A stretch of DNA of 64,000 nucleotides from Nitrospira sp. (GCA_009594865.1 VOPT01000005.1:124001-188000), one strand, 5' to 3'; shown: positions 1 through 7,183, counted from the first letter of the stretch. Numbers and translations are program-made. The notes: generated from the letters alone by a model not told the origin.

Positions 1-200
1 CGGGTTTGGTTCAGTCGCGGCGGGAAGGACGCTCCATCATTTACACGGCGAATTTCGAGTTTTTCACCGACCTCATCCGCTACATGGTGAAAGATTGCTG
101 CCGCATGGAGTTCGCCAGCATCCGGGAAGATACCCAGCGAGGATGTTCTGTTATCGAAATGCCAACGTGCTGTCCACCAAAGAGAAAGGAAAAACCATGA
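1..200 (+). CDS. arsR: ArsR-family transcriptional repressor, C-terminal part
   Basis: The gene is cut by the window start; the frame is open from base 3. The visible part has the end of an ArsR winged helix: the wing (LVQSRREGRSIIY), then the last helix (FFTDLIRYMVKDCC) ending in a Cys pair. Family members repress arsenic operons and release DNA when As(III) binds cysteines. Its TGA overlaps the ATG of arsI (ATGA at 197-200), so the two are translationally coupled and this is the first gene of the ars operon. The exact family subtype cannot be judged without the N-terminus. Confidence 0.8.
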   Translation, partial: GLVQSRREGRSIIYTANFEFFTDLIRYMVKDCCRMEFASIREDTQRGCSVIEMPTCCPPKRKEKP

Positions 201-670
201 AACGCTTACACATCCATGTCGGAGTCGAAAACATCGAGCAAGCCATTCCCTTTTACAGTGCTCTTTTCGGTGCTCAGCCAGTCAAAACCAAAACCGACTA
301 TGCGAAGTGGCTACTCGATGACCCGCGCGTGAATTTTGCCGTTTCGACCCGTCCCAGCAAGAAGGGCGTTGACCATCTTGGCATTCAGGTTGATGACCAT
401 AGCGAGTTGGAGGAACTGCGCGGACGGATAACAAGCGCCGCCCTGCCAGCCTTTGATGAAGGGGAAACCGTCTGTTGCTATGCCAAGTCCGACAAAACAT
501 GGGTGCAAGACCCGGCGGGTGTGGCATGGGAAACCTACCGGACAATGGAAGATGCCGAAATTTATGGAAAGAATTCGGTCATGAGCGAAAGTGCCTGTTG
601 CACCCCGGAAACAAAAGGAACACCTAATTGCTGCGAGCCTTCGGAAGCAACTGCCGGGTGTTGTAGTTGA
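197..670 (+). CDS. arsI: ArsI/CadI-family VOC metalloenzyme (C-As lyase type)
   Basis: A 157-residue glyoxalase/VOC-fold protein. The start KRLHIHVGVENIEQAIPFYS, then FGAQP, TDYAKW, GVDHLGIQVD, SDKTWVQDPAG and WETYRT, match the ArsI/CadI group of cysteine-containing VOC enzymes, which bind trivalent organoarsenicals. Characterised ArsI cleaves the C-As bond of methylarsenite and aromatic arsenicals. The C-terminal tail carries three Cys pairs (ACC, NCC, GCC), a likely metal-binding extension. The ATG at 197 was chosen over an upstream in-frame one at 95 because it overlaps the arsR stop and follows AGAAAGGAAAAACC. Substrate (organoarsenical versus inorganic metal) is inferred from family and operon. 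Confidence 0.88.
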   Translation: MKRLHIHVGVENIEQAIPFYSALFGAQPVKTKTDYAKWLLDDPRVNFAVSTRPSKKGVDHLGIQVDDHSELEELRGRITSAALPAFDEGETVCCYAKSDKTWVQDPAGVAWETYRTMEDAEIYGKNSVMSESACCTPETKGTPNCCEPSEATAGCCS

Positions 671-688
671 TAAGGGAAGGATTATTCT

Positions 689-1786
689 ATGGATACCGCA
701 GTTGCAACAACTCTTCCGTTCAAGGCCAGTGAGAAACGGCTGAATCTGTTTGAACGCTATCTCACTGTGTGGGTTGGCCTCTGCATGGTGGCCGGGTTAC
801 TACTCGGCCACTCGGCTCCGGCAGCGGTAGAACTCCTGCGTAGTATGGAGTTCGGGCAAGGCAGCCACGTCAATTTTCCGATTGCCATGCTCATCTGGCT
901 GATGATTATCCCGATGATGATGAAGGTGGATTTTGCGGCGGTGCGCGATGTCGGCACGCGACCACGCGGCTTGCTCGTGACGCTGTTTGTGAACTGGATA
1001 GTCAAACCCTTCTCGATGGCGTTTTTAGCATGGCTGTTCTTCCGTTTCGTGTTTTCGGCGTGGATTACAGCTGCCGATGCCGACCAATATATTGCCGGGG
1101 CTATCATCCTCGCAGCGGCTCCCTGTACTGCGATGGTGTTTGTATGGAGTTATCTCACCGACGGCGATCCAGCCTATACGCTGGTGCAAGTGTCGGTGAA
1201 TGACCTCATCATGCTGGTGCTGTTTGCGCCGCTGGTGGGGTTTCTAGTGAGTGGCGCGTCCTCGCTGCACGTTCCCTATGAGGTTCTTCTTTACTCGGTT
1301 CTGGCTTTTATCGTGATTCCCTTAACCATCGGTGTGCTGCTCAGGCAATGGTTCATCCGCAACCACAGCAAGGCATGGTTTGAAGATACTCTCCTCCCTC
1401 GCTTTGCTCCTGTAACCATCATTGCGCTGCTTGCGACGCTGGTTCTTATCTTCGCGTTTCAGGCGGAGAACATTAGCGGCAAAACGTGGCATGTGGCATT
1501 GATTGCTATCCCGCTGCTGTTGCAGGTCTATTTCAATGCGTCGCTGACTTATGGCCTGATGAAATTTCTGAATGTTCCTTATTCGGTGGCCGCACCCGGC
1601 GCCCTCATCGGAGCCAGTAATTTCTTTGAACTGGCAGTAGCAACCGCGATCGCGCTCTTTGGCGCGGAATCCGGTGCCGCCTTAGTGACTGTCGTGGGTG
1701 TCTTGGTTGAAGTTCCGGTGATGCTGTCGGTGTGTGCGGTGTGCAACAAAACACAAGGCTGGTTTCAGCCGGAGGTGGCGCGATGA
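689..1786 (+). CDS. acr3: ACR3-type arsenite efflux permease
   Basis: 365 residues, about ten hydrophobic segments, inner membrane. The AAAPCTAMVFVWS segment holds the Cys conserved in ACR3 transporters and essential for arsenite export; VSVNDLIMLVLFAP and GASNFFELAVATAIALFG are further family landmarks. It exports As(III) produced by arsC using the proton-motive force. It lies 18 bp after arsI and overlaps the start of arsC by four bases, consistent with one arsR-arsI-acr3-arsC transcript. Length fits the bacterial ACR3 family. Confidence 0.95.
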   Translation: MDTAVATTLPFKASEKRLNLFERYLTVWVGLCMVAGLLLGHSAPAAVELLRSMEFGQGSHVNFPIAMLIWLMIIPMMMKVDFAAVRDVGTRPRGLLVTLFVNWIVKPFSMAFLAWLFFRFVFSAWITAADADQYIAGAIILAAAPCTAMVFVWSYLTDGDPAYTLVQVSVNDLIMLVLFAPLVGFLVSGASSLHVPYEVLLYSVLAFIVIPLTIGVLLRQWFIRNHSKAWFEDTLLPRFAPVTIIALLATLVLIFAFQAENISGKTWHVALIAIPLLLQVYFNASLTYGLMKFLNVPYSVAAPGALIGASNFFELAVATAIALFGAESGAALVTVVGVLVEVPVMLSVCAVCNKTQGWFQPEVAR

Positions 1787-2202
1787 AACAGAAAGTGCTC
1801 TTCCTCTGTACCGGAAATTCCTGCCGCAGCCAGATGGCCGAAGGGTGGCTCCGCAATTTAGCCGGAGACCGCTTCGAGGTGGTGAGTGCCGGAACCCATC
1901 CCGTTGGGCTGAACCCCTATGCCGTGACCGTCATGGGAGAAGCGGGCGTGGATATTTCCAACCATGTCTCGGAACGGGTTGACCCCTATTTAGAGCAACG
2001 TTTTGATTATGTGATTACGGTCTGCGACCATGCACAGGAAGCCTGCCCGGTTTTCCCCTGCGCAGCTTCTAAGCTGCATTGGAATTTTGACGACCCGGCA
2101 AAAGCGACCGGAACCTACGAGCAGCAGTTAATTGTGTTTCGGAAAACCCGCGATGAAATAGCCGACCGGGTTCGCCAGTTTCTTGCCGCAGAAAATTCAT
2201 AA
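1783..2202 (+). CDS. arsC: Arsenate reductase, low-molecular-weight phosphatase type
   Basis: 139 residues. The N-terminus contains the LMW-PTP P-loop C-x5-R (CTGNSCR, Cys9-Arg15). Later cysteines in CDHAQEACPVFPC resemble the second and third redox cysteines of the thioredoxin-coupled (pI258-like) class. It reduces As(V) to As(III) for export by the neighbouring ACR3. The ATG overlaps the acr3 stop (ATGA), indicating translational coupling. Reductant preference (thioredoxin) is inferred from the Cys pattern. Confidence 0.93.
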   Translation: MKQKVLFLCTGNSCRSQMAEGWLRNLAGDRFEVVSAGTHPVGLNPYAVTVMGEAGVDISNHVSERVDPYLEQRFDYVITVCDHAQEACPVFPCAASKLHWNFDDPAKATGTYEQQLIVFRKTRDEIADRVRQFLAAENS

Positions 2203-2280
2203 ACTTTCTGCTAGAACTCCCCCTGCCGACGCGCTCGACTTACTTTCTAGCTCATGAGAATACAACGAAGGGAGGAGTCC

Positions 2281-2607
2281 GTGCTTCTTGCACAATCGGT
2301 CGGACTATTTCTTTTCGCAGGCCTCTGCGAAATTGGCGGTGGGTATCTCATTTGGCAATGGTGGAGAAACGGGGCACATTGGGGCACCGGCATCATAGGA
2401 GCTGTTGTGCTCATTCTCTATGGAATCGTCCCAACATATCAGGTCGAACAGTTTGGTCGCGTTTATGCGGCGTACGGAGGATGGTTTGTGGTGCTATCCA
2501 TTCTATGGGGCTGGGGAATAGATAATACAATGCCTGATGTTTACGATTTGGTCGGCGGCTTGATTTGTCTCATCGGTGTTGCGGTTATCATGTATGCGCC
2601 ACGGTGA
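2281..2607 (+). CDS. YnfA/UPF0060-family small membrane protein
   Basis: A GTG start at 2281 with a strong GGGAGGAG Shine-Dalgarno gives 108 residues, the usual length for the family; a further ATG at 2254 has no such site. Four hydrophobic segments and family landmarks ([41 protein letters not shown]) place it in UPF0060/YnfA, an SMR-like membrane family. Homologues often ride with metal-resistance genes. Its job here is not evident. It follows arsC by 78 bp and converges on the mer genes with a 23-bp gap. Confidence 0.85.
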   Translation: MLLAQSVGLFLFAGLCEIGGGYLIWQWWRNGAHWGTGIIGAVVLILYGIVPTYQVEQFGRVYAAYGGWFVVLSILWGWGIDNTMPDVYDLVGGLICLIGVAVIMYAPR

Positions 2608-2630
2608 CGCATCCTGACTGTTCGCATGGC

Positions 2631-2840
2631 CTAGCCAGTCTGCCGTTGCATCTGGACTGGTGGGCATTTCACAGAGCCATAGGAACAAAACACGCAACAG
2701 TCTCCGGCTTTCGGTCGCAGCAGCGTTTGGCATTGCGGGCATTTGTAAAAAAACAGGCACGCATCAGTCGGCATCGTCTCCTCTGCGGTGTGCTGACAGT
2801 GCGGGCACGTAAGAACCGATTGAAGCGCTATTTCTGACAT
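2631..2840 (-). CDS. Small Cys-rich protein with GDCCVFCSYG motif
   Basis: 69 residues starting at MSEIALQS. It has a zinc-ribbon-like arrangement: CPHC near the N-terminus, CPQC in the middle and the block GDCCVFCSYGSVKCPP. From memory this block recurs in short proteins found beside merT/merP, probably as a metal-binding accessory. It directly follows merP (1-bp gap), so it is the third gene of the mer transcript. The function is not established; heavy-metal or zinc binding is inferred from the eight cysteines and the context. Confidence 0.75.
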   Translation of the reverse strand: MSEIALQSVLTCPHCQHTAEETMPTDACLFFYKCPQCQTLLRPKAGDCCVFCSYGSVKCPPVQMQRQTG

Positions 2841-2841
2841 G

Positions 2842-3135
2842 TCACTCCTTTTCCACCGCTGACGGATAACCGGCATCAGTTGTCGCCTTTACAAGCATCT
2901 CCGGCTTAACCTTTTCGGGGTCGAACACCACACTTGCGCTCTTCTTAGACAAATCCACTGTAACGCCGTTCACTCCCGGCACTTTTTTGAGCGCCTTTTT
3001 AACAGTGATGGGGCAAAGCTCGCACGTCATGTTCTTCACAGCGAGCGTATCTGTTTCAGATGAGGCCGACACCGCCACATCAGTCCAACACGCAACGACA
3101 ATCGCACACAACATCATCATCATGACTTGTCGCAC
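2842..3135 (-). CDS. merP: MerP-like periplasmic mercury-binding protein
   Basis: 97 residues with a signal peptide (about residues 1-24, ending near VSA) followed by an HMA domain. The metal-binding motif is MTCELC, the CxxC of the HMA/MerP family. MerP captures Hg(II) in the periplasm and passes it to MerT. It lies 10 bp downstream of merT. The remainder (VPGVNGVTVDLSKKSASVVF) is typical HMA fold. No mercuric reductase gene is seen in the window. Confidence 0.92.
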   Translation of the reverse strand: MRQVMMMMLCAIVVACWTDVAVSASSETDTLAVKNMTCELCPITVKKALKKVPGVNGVTVDLSKKSASVVFDPEKVKPEMLVKATTDAGYPSAVEKE

Positions 3136-3145
3136 GGGATTCCTT

Positions 3146-3493
3146 TCAATAAAAGACCGGGGCTAACCACGGTACCGCCACCAGAACAAGGAGCAACGCC
3201 GTGACAATCCAGAAAACACGCCGCTGACGCTTCACTATGCGCGGGTCATCGCAGAGCGTACCCACCGCGCAATTCTTCGGCATCAAATACAGGTTCCGAA
3301 ACGACAGGCCGAGGAACAGCAGCATCAATACGATGAACACCGGACGAAATGGTTCCAGCGTGGTCAGCGTGCTAATCCATGCGCCACCGATACCGAGCGC
3401 GAGGAGCACGAGCGGCGCGACACAACAGACAGACGCACCCACGGCAGCCAGTGCGCCCGCGATAAGCGTTCCGTTTCCATTCTTTGCAGTCAT
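3146..3493 (-). CDS. merT: MerT-like mercuric transport protein
   Basis: 115 residues with three predicted membrane segments. The Cys pair in the first helix (GASVCCVAPL) and the pair in the cytoplasmic loop (NCAVGTLC) are the residues used by MerT to move Hg(II) inward. First gene of the merT-merP-small-protein transcript. It is divergent from merR, and the shared operator lies between them. Without a merA here, imported Hg(II) must be reduced by a reductase encoded elsewhere, or the module serves another role. Confidence 0.93.
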   Translation of the reverse strand: MTAKNGNGTLIAGALAAVGASVCCVAPLVLLALGIGGAWISTLTTLEPFRPVFIVLMLLFLGLSFRNLYLMPKNCAVGTLCDDPRIVKRQRRVFWIVTALLLVLVAVPWLAPVFY

Positions 3494-3526
3494 GCGCTCT
3501 TCTCCAAACCTCTTCCTGTTGATTCA

Positions 3527-3557
3527 GTCTAAACCCCGTACTAAGGTACGGAATCAA
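3527..3557 (-). promoter_or_regulatory. mer operator and merT promoter
   Basis: Between divergent merR and merT lies the perfect inverted repeat CCGTAC-TAAG-GTACGG (3536-3551), matching the classical mer operator arms. On the minus strand it sits between a -35 TTGATT (3557-3552) and a -10 TTAGAC (3532-3527), a 19-bp spacer. This long spacer is the hallmark of MerR-activated promoters, which MerR untwists when Hg(II) binds. Hexamer assignment is by eye. Confidence 0.88.
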
Positions 3558-3569
3558 GAGGAACTTTGC

Positions 3570-3977
3570 ATGGATAAAGAACTGACAATAGGCAGGGTGG
3601 CGAAGCTCGCCGGGGTTAATGTCGAGACAGTCCGCTATTATCAGCGCCGGGGGCTTGTTGCCGAGCCGGAGAAGCCCCACATGGGCTATCGGCGGTATCC
3701 GCCAGATACCGTGTATCACATTCACTTTATTAAGCGTGCCCAGGCTCTCGGCTTCACCCTGAAAGAAGTGGAAACTCTCTTAAGCTTGGATGAAGCTCGT
3801 GCCTGCGGCAAAACCCGATCTCTTGCCGTCCGTAAGATGGGCATGATTGAAGAGAAACTGGCGGGACTTACGGCAATGCGGAAAGTTCTCGCTAAACTCG
3901 TCAGACAATGCGATGCCGGAAAGCCCAGAAAAGGATGCCCGATTATTCTAGCCCTCACACAGGAATCTCCCTCTTAG
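3570..3977 (+). CDS. merR: MerR mercury-responsive regulator
   Basis: 135 residues: N-terminal MerR helix-turn-helix (LTIGRVAKLAGVNVETVRYY), then the dimerisation helix. The three Hg-binding cysteines are at 79, 114 and 123, with the same 35- and 9-residue spacing as Cys82/117/126 of Tn501 MerR, which argues for Hg(II) rather than another metal. The ATG at 3570 was chosen because the HTH begins immediately after it; longer in-frame starts would read through the merT promoter. Binds the operator at 3536-3551. Confidence 0.95.
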   Translation: MDKELTIGRVAKLAGVNVETVRYYQRRGLVAEPEKPHMGYRRYPPDTVYHIHFIKRAQALGFTLKEVETLLSLDEARACGKTRSLAVRKMGMIEEKLAGLTAMRKVLAKLVRQCDAGKPRKGCPIILALTQESPS

Positions 3978-4301
3978 CCACTCCTCCTGGCATTAGACCA
4001 ATTCTCTTAAAACATCTTTCATTGGGCGTACCGAGAGCGGGCCTTTGAGTTAAATTGTCAGCCCTTCCATCATGTGAGTTGTGGGAGTTGCTTCGGAACA
4101 AGATGGGAAGTCTTTACGGTCTCTGAGAGATAGTGCAGCTGCATCATTCCCGCATCCGAAAAGTAAGGCCGTCCTCTTTTAAGAACTATGCATGCCTGCC
4201 GGTCTATGTGGCGCTGGAGCAGCGCCAAAGCCTACCGATCGCCATCCAACCGCGATAAGGTTGGGGCGCATCCAAACCGCAGGGGTGATCGATGGGGGGT
4301 A

Positions 4302-4403
4302 CAGGGGGAGACCCGAAGGCTCCCCCTGGTCGAGGGTTCCACAGGGGAGCGAAGTCCCCCTGGTCATGGGGGGGGTATGGGGGAGCACGAAGGCTCTCCC
4401 CCT
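4302..4403. repeat. Three tandem GC-rich stem-loops
   Basis: Unit 1: CAGGGGGAG (4302-4310) pairs with CTCCCCCTG (4320-4328). Unit 2: CAGGGGA (4342-4348) pairs with TCCCCCTG (4355-4362) with one mismatch. Unit 3: GGGGGAG near 4379 pairs with CTCTCCCCC ending at 4403. Units 1 and 3 share a loop ending CGAAGG and unit 2 has GCGAAG, so they look like diverged copies of one repeat. Possible protein- or recombinase-binding array or a REP-like cluster; function unknown. Confidence 0.6.
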
Positions 4404-4606
4404 CCGTGATGCCCAGGGCGTCACGGGTGCAGGCAAGACCGCCCAGGGATTGCCTGCCGCCGCCGGGGCGTCAGCGGAGGCGGTTCGCGGGGGGAGCGGC
4501 CTAGCTCACCCAACCGGCGGGGGAAGGCTCGATGCCTGAATGCGCCGGTATGCAGGGGGATGCAACGGGGGCGGCACGCTCCCCTTGCCAAGATTGTCGC
4601 AGTAGG

Positions 4607-4629
4607 CACGCGAAATTTTATTTCGCGTG
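4607..4629. repeat. Perfect inverted repeat CACGCGAAA/TTTCGCGTG
   Basis: Nine-base arms CACGCGAAA (4607-4615) and TTTCGCGTG (4621-4629) flank TTTTA. It is not next to a gene end and has no U-tract, so it does not look like a terminator. TGTC (4595-4598) and GACA (about 4637-4640) lie symmetrically outside, as in some serine-recombinase binding sites. Operator or recombination site are both possible. Confidence 0.5.
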
Positions 4630-4785
4630 TACTACCAGACACATCTTGCGGTCATCCGTGAACATGCCATTGAGCCTTGCTCTCTGGAATGACACGGCTG
4701 CTAGCGGACGCCGCTCGTTCCGACCGGCGAAGTCATGAGGAATGCATGGCTGCCGATGCAATCAAAGGCTTTTGATATAAGTGGC

Positions 4786-5205
4786 CTAGGCAAGACACTT
4801 ACGCACGGCCTTAGACGAGAAAAAGCCTTTGTTTTTCAAATTGCGAAACCAACTCCGGGCATAGGTTTTGAGTTCAGCTTTGAGACGAACATTGACATCA
4901 CTGGTACTCTTCTCAATGTCGCGGTAGACTAACTGATTCACCCCCACATAGTCATTGCGGAAGGTTACCGGCTCGGCGGTATGCAGATCATTCGATACAT
5001 CGACTCGGAAGATTATTTCCGGGTCAACCATGAGATCACCGTTTTGGGTGCCGGTATGAGCCATGGCGATTAGCGAATGTCCTTCGGCAGTAGTGCCGAT
5101 ACGTTCGATGGAGAGAGGCATCCATCCTTCCACGACTAGCTCGATTGCTTTGTCACCGTCCAATAATGTTTCAAGATGTTTTGCAAAAGACTCATAGGTT
5201 TTCAT
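4786..5205 (-). CDS. Conserved mobile-element protein (DUF6908-like)
   Basis: 139 residues from the ATG at 5205 (MKTYESFAKHLETLL). The segment QNGDLMVDPEIIFRVD, followed by RNDYVGVNQLVYRD, resembles the DUF6908-type small proteins common on plasmids and integrative elements; this is recognition from memory and not firm. The C-terminus (LKTYARSWFRNLKNKGF) is basic. It follows the 75-residue gene and its terminator; a TATGAT box lies only a few bases before the ATG, so a very short leader is possible. No enzymatic motif seen. Confidence 0.7.
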   Translation of the reverse strand: MKTYESFAKHLETLLDGDKAIELVVEGWMPLSIERIGTTAEGHSLIAMAHTGTQNGDLMVDPEIIFRVDVSNDLHTAEPVTFRNDYVGVNQLVYRDIEKSTSDVNVRLKAELKTYARSWFRNLKNKGFFSSKAVRKCLA

Positions 5206-5226
5206 GAGACAATCATAGCAAAACAA

Positions 5227-5252
5227 AGAGGGTGGCCGCGAGGCCACCCTCT
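5227..5252 (-). terminator. Rho-independent terminator of the upstream small gene
   Basis: On the minus strand GAGGGTGGCC-TCGC-GGCCACCCTC forms a perfect 10-bp stem followed by TTTGTTTTG. It lies just after the stop codon at 5260 and before the ATG at 5205, separating the two small genes into different transcripts. Confidence 0.85.
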
Positions 5253-5259
5253 GGTTTGA

Positions 5260-5487
5260 TTAGCGATTCTTGCGCATCCAGGCCTTGGCCTCATCGGCGC
5301 AATCCATAAGGTCCGTCAGGTCATGGTCAAGGTAGGAATGGCCGTTTTGCCATTGCTCGGATTTGTCCTTGTAGGGCCTGGAGAAGGTCACCGTAAGGAA
5401 TGAACCTTTCTCCGAAGTTTGCTTCCAGATGGAAGCCCGGACCGATCCGACGCGGATGTGGTGGAGGGGTTTTTGTTTAGTTGCCAT
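5260..5487 (-). CDS. Small conserved element protein, unknown function
   Basis: 75 residues from MATKQKPLHHIRVG; the ATG at 5487 has AAAGGAGA eight bases upstream. The body (SVRASIWKQTSEKG, FLTVTFSRPYKDK, LDHDLTDLMDCADEAKAWM) recalls a family of short proteins that travel with ArdC/DUF1738 genes on mobile elements, with a beta-rich front and a helical end. No catalytic residues are evident. The leader can fold so that its ribosome-binding site is paired (5493-5565), a feature shared with the ArdC-like gene. Confidence 0.75.
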   Translation of the reverse strand: MATKQKPLHHIRVGSVRASIWKQTSEKGSFLTVTFSRPYKDKSEQWQNGHSYLDHDLTDLMDCADEAKAWMRKNR

Positions 5488-5492
5488 GATGT

Positions 5493-5565
5493 GTTCTCCT
5501 TTCTTGGTTGTTGAACATTGGCTTCTCACCCACGCACGGAAGCCAATTTCAACGACCGGGAGAAC
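5493..5565 (-). promoter_or_regulatory. 5' leader hairpin masking the Shine-Dalgarno site
   Basis: On the minus strand the leader of the 75-residue gene contains GTTCTCC (5565-5559), exactly complementary to GGAGAAC (5499-5493), which contains the Shine-Dalgarno sequence. Inside, GAAATTGGCTTC pairs with GAAGCCAATGTTC around the loop CGTGCGTGGGTGA (one bulge), and CGTT/AACAACC extends it. The fold would hide the ribosome-binding site. It matches in architecture the leader at 6824-6900. A regulatory role is inferred. Confidence 0.65.
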
Positions 5566-5780
5566 GCAGCGGCAACGATGGCGTCACGGCCCCCAAGCAG
5601 CGCAAATGAACAGCTCCGCTGGCATGCGGCGATGCAGGCCGTACGGCAGAGCAATCCCCTCCAACTCCGTCAAACAACGGAACGGGCCATCGTGCAAACT
5701 GAGAAAAGGTGCAACCCCGCGCCCTCCAGTCCGACAAATGCGTGTCTTGCAAATAGGCTCGTACCGGAGACTGAAGGCGG

Positions 5781-5870
5781 ATCATCCAACCTTGCGCCGC
5801 CCAAGGCCTCAAGCGCCTCCTAACGAGCGATCAAACCAGAGGGCTTCAGACCGGCTACCAGGTAATTTAA
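5781..5870 (+). pseudogene. Fragment of a second higB toxin gene
   Basis: The frame read from 5781 gives AQGLKRLLTSDQTRGLQ and stops at 5868-5870. This closely matches the start of the intact toxin at 7193 (HRGLKRLLESDQTRGLR), and the DNA over 5805-5860 is clearly similar to 7229-7283. Only about the first quarter is left and no ATG is seen. It is the trace of a duplicated or replaced toxin-antitoxin locus, and points to recombination between 5.6 and 7.3 kb. Confidence 0.7.
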
Positions 5871-5901
5871 GGAAGGAGCAATGAGAGCATCAGAGTGAAA
5901 C

Positions 5902-5923
5902 GAGGCCGCCATCAGGCGGCCTC
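5902..5923 (-). terminator. Hairpin overlapping the end of the ArdC-like gene
   Basis: GAGGCCGCC-ATCA-GGCGGCCTC is a perfect 9-bp stem whose loop contains the stop codon of the ArdC-like gene (5912-5914). On the minus strand it is followed by GTTTCACTCT, only a weak T-tract. Likely transcription terminator or 3' end stabiliser. Confidence 0.6.
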
Positions 5924-6820
5924 CTGTGAAGCAGGTTGCAACTTGTGAAGAAAATCGGCGGCTCGCTGCGCATGGGCGGCGGCGCGAAAGATGGCCCGCT
6001 TGTCGTTCTGCAAGACTTTGAGCCAGTGCGCGATGTAGGACGCATGATCTTCACGCGGTTGTAATGCCAGTTCAAGATCGGCGCACAGGAAGGCCGCGCC
6101 AAGCTCGGCCACGAGTTCTTCCTCGGCATAGCCTTCATCACCCCATTGCTTGCGGCCAAGATCGCGATTGACGCGTGAAGGATGCTTGGTCCAGTGCGTG
6201 GACTCATGAGCCAGCGTAGCGTAATAGCTTTCGGCAGCGTCAAAGGCCTCGAACGGCGGCATGCGGATGTAATCAGATTGCTGCGCGTAGTAGGCCTGTG
6301 TCCCGCCGTGCCGAATATCCGCGTTCAAAGCGGCAAAGAACTGCTCGGCATGCTCGATACGCTGGATGGGATTGAAGCGCGGTTCGGGCTTGGCATAGTA
6401 GTGTGCGGGTAAGCCTTCTATTTGGTCTACATTGAACACGGTGTAGCCTTTCATGTAGTGGATTTCGCGCTCGATGTCTTCGCCGGTTGCCTCATCGGTT
6501 TCCTTGCGCGTGATGGAGTTGGCATAGACGACCAGGGAACCCTTCTCGCCTTTGCGGACATGTGCACCGAGCTCCATGGACTGGCGAAACGTCATCCATA
6601 TCGGAGCGGCAAAGCCTCCGGCAACGGCTGACGACCAGAGCATCAGAATATTGATGCCGGAATACGGGATGCCGTTATGACGCAAGGGACGGGTAAACTT
6701 TCCGGCGGCGTGGTCAGCATTCCACGGTTTGACCCAGGTACGCACGCCGTTTTCTAGGTCGGCGATAATGCGCTCGGTAACACGGGCGTAAATATCTTGG
6801 CGAGGGATACTGGTGTTCAT
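5912..6820 (-). CDS. ArdC-like antirestriction / DUF1738 zincin-type protein
   Basis: 302 residues from the ATG at 6820 with AAAGGAGG upstream. The N-terminal half (QDIYARVTERIIADLENG, VKPWN, RHNGIPYSGINILML) is the ssDNA-binding domain of ArdC/DUF1738 proteins. The C-terminal half has a zincin metallopeptidase site (TLAHESTHWTKH, i.e. HExxH, with a downstream acidic helix EELVAELGAAFLC). ArdC of IncW plasmids protects incoming DNA against restriction after conjugation. Its place on an element that also carries a coupling protein fits. Terminator hairpin at the 3' end; long masking hairpin in the 5' leader. Confidence 0.9.
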   Translation of the reverse strand: MNTSIPRQDIYARVTERIIADLENGVRTWVKPWNADHAAGKFTRPLRHNGIPYSGINILMLWSSAVAGGFAAPIWMTFRQSMELGAHVRKGEKGSLVVYANSITRKETDEATGEDIEREIHYMKGYTVFNVDQIEGLPAHYYAKPEPRFNPIQRIEHAEQFFAALNADIRHGGTQAYYAQQSDYIRMPPFEAFDAAESYYATLAHESTHWTKHPSRVNRDLGRKQWGDEGYAEEELVAELGAAFLCADLELALQPREDHASYIAHWLKVLQNDKRAIFRAAAHAQRAADFLHKLQPASQEAA

Positions 6821-6823
6821 GAA

Positions 6824-6900
6824 GTCCTCCTTTTTGAAGTTGGTGTTTGCTCTCTCGCCGGGAACGGAGAGCAACACCAACCCGAAGGAAAAAGGAGGAC
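6824..6900 (-). promoter_or_regulatory. 5' leader hairpin masking the Shine-Dalgarno site of the ArdC-like gene
   Basis: On the minus strand GTCCTCCTTTTT (6900-6889) is exactly complementary to AAAAAGGAGGAC (6835-6824), the ribosome-binding site four bases before the ATG. Nested inside, GTTGGTGTTGCTCTC (6881-6867) pairs with GAGAGCAAACACCAAC (6854-6839) with one bulged base, and the loop is CGTTCCCGGCGA. The whole 77 bases fold into one long hairpin with the Shine-Dalgarno sequence paired. It suggests translation is off until a trigger opens it, for example upstream translation, a protein, or partial synthesis of the leader. Confidence 0.75.
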
Positions 6901-7162
6901 GGCGCGAGGCGGCGCAGCGGGCGTGCCGGAGGGACCGGATTGCACAGGACCAATCGTGACAGCGCGTCTCAGGGCTGGCGCGACCTGTGCGGGTCCCGAA
7001 GGCGTGAAACAGCCCGCGAAGCCGCCGCGTATGAACACCAGCGCCCAAGAGCCAGCCATGCGGGCATGTTAACCGAGCCAGAGTTGCTGGCCGGGAAAGA
7101 GCGGCAAACGGCTATCCCGAGCGGCCGGCAAGCGCAAAGGGAGGCAAAAGAATGCTTGCATG

Positions 7163-7183
7163 GTGTACGCTTATACCGTACAC
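7163..7183. promoter_or_regulatory. Putative HigA operator
   Basis: GTGTACG (7163-7169) and CGTACAC (7177-7183) are perfect inverted arms around CTTATAC, ten bases before the higB start. Palindromes like this at the promoter are usual binding sites for HigA-type antitoxins, which repress their own operon. Assignment is by position. Confidence 0.7.

Larger units (their letters stand above)
3978..4785. other. Non-coding stretch with GC-rich hairpins
   Basis: About 0.8 kb between merR and the next gene without a convincing coding region. The overlapping frames here are low-complexity Gly/Pro/Arg-rich and unsupported. It contains three adjacent hairpin units at 4302-4403 and a perfect 9-bp palindrome at 4607-4629, listed separately. 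The base composition of the middle part (runs of G and C) differs sharply from its flanks. It may be a junction between acquired modules. Confidence 0.5.

Noticed and set aside
4188..4539. Several Gly/Pro/Arg-rich frames
   Set aside because: Low-complexity translations of GC-rich hairpins in all frames; no starts with ribosome-binding sites.
5518..5823. 101-codon plus-strand frame
   Set aside because: Low-complexity; region is explained by the leader hairpin and the higB remnant in another frame.
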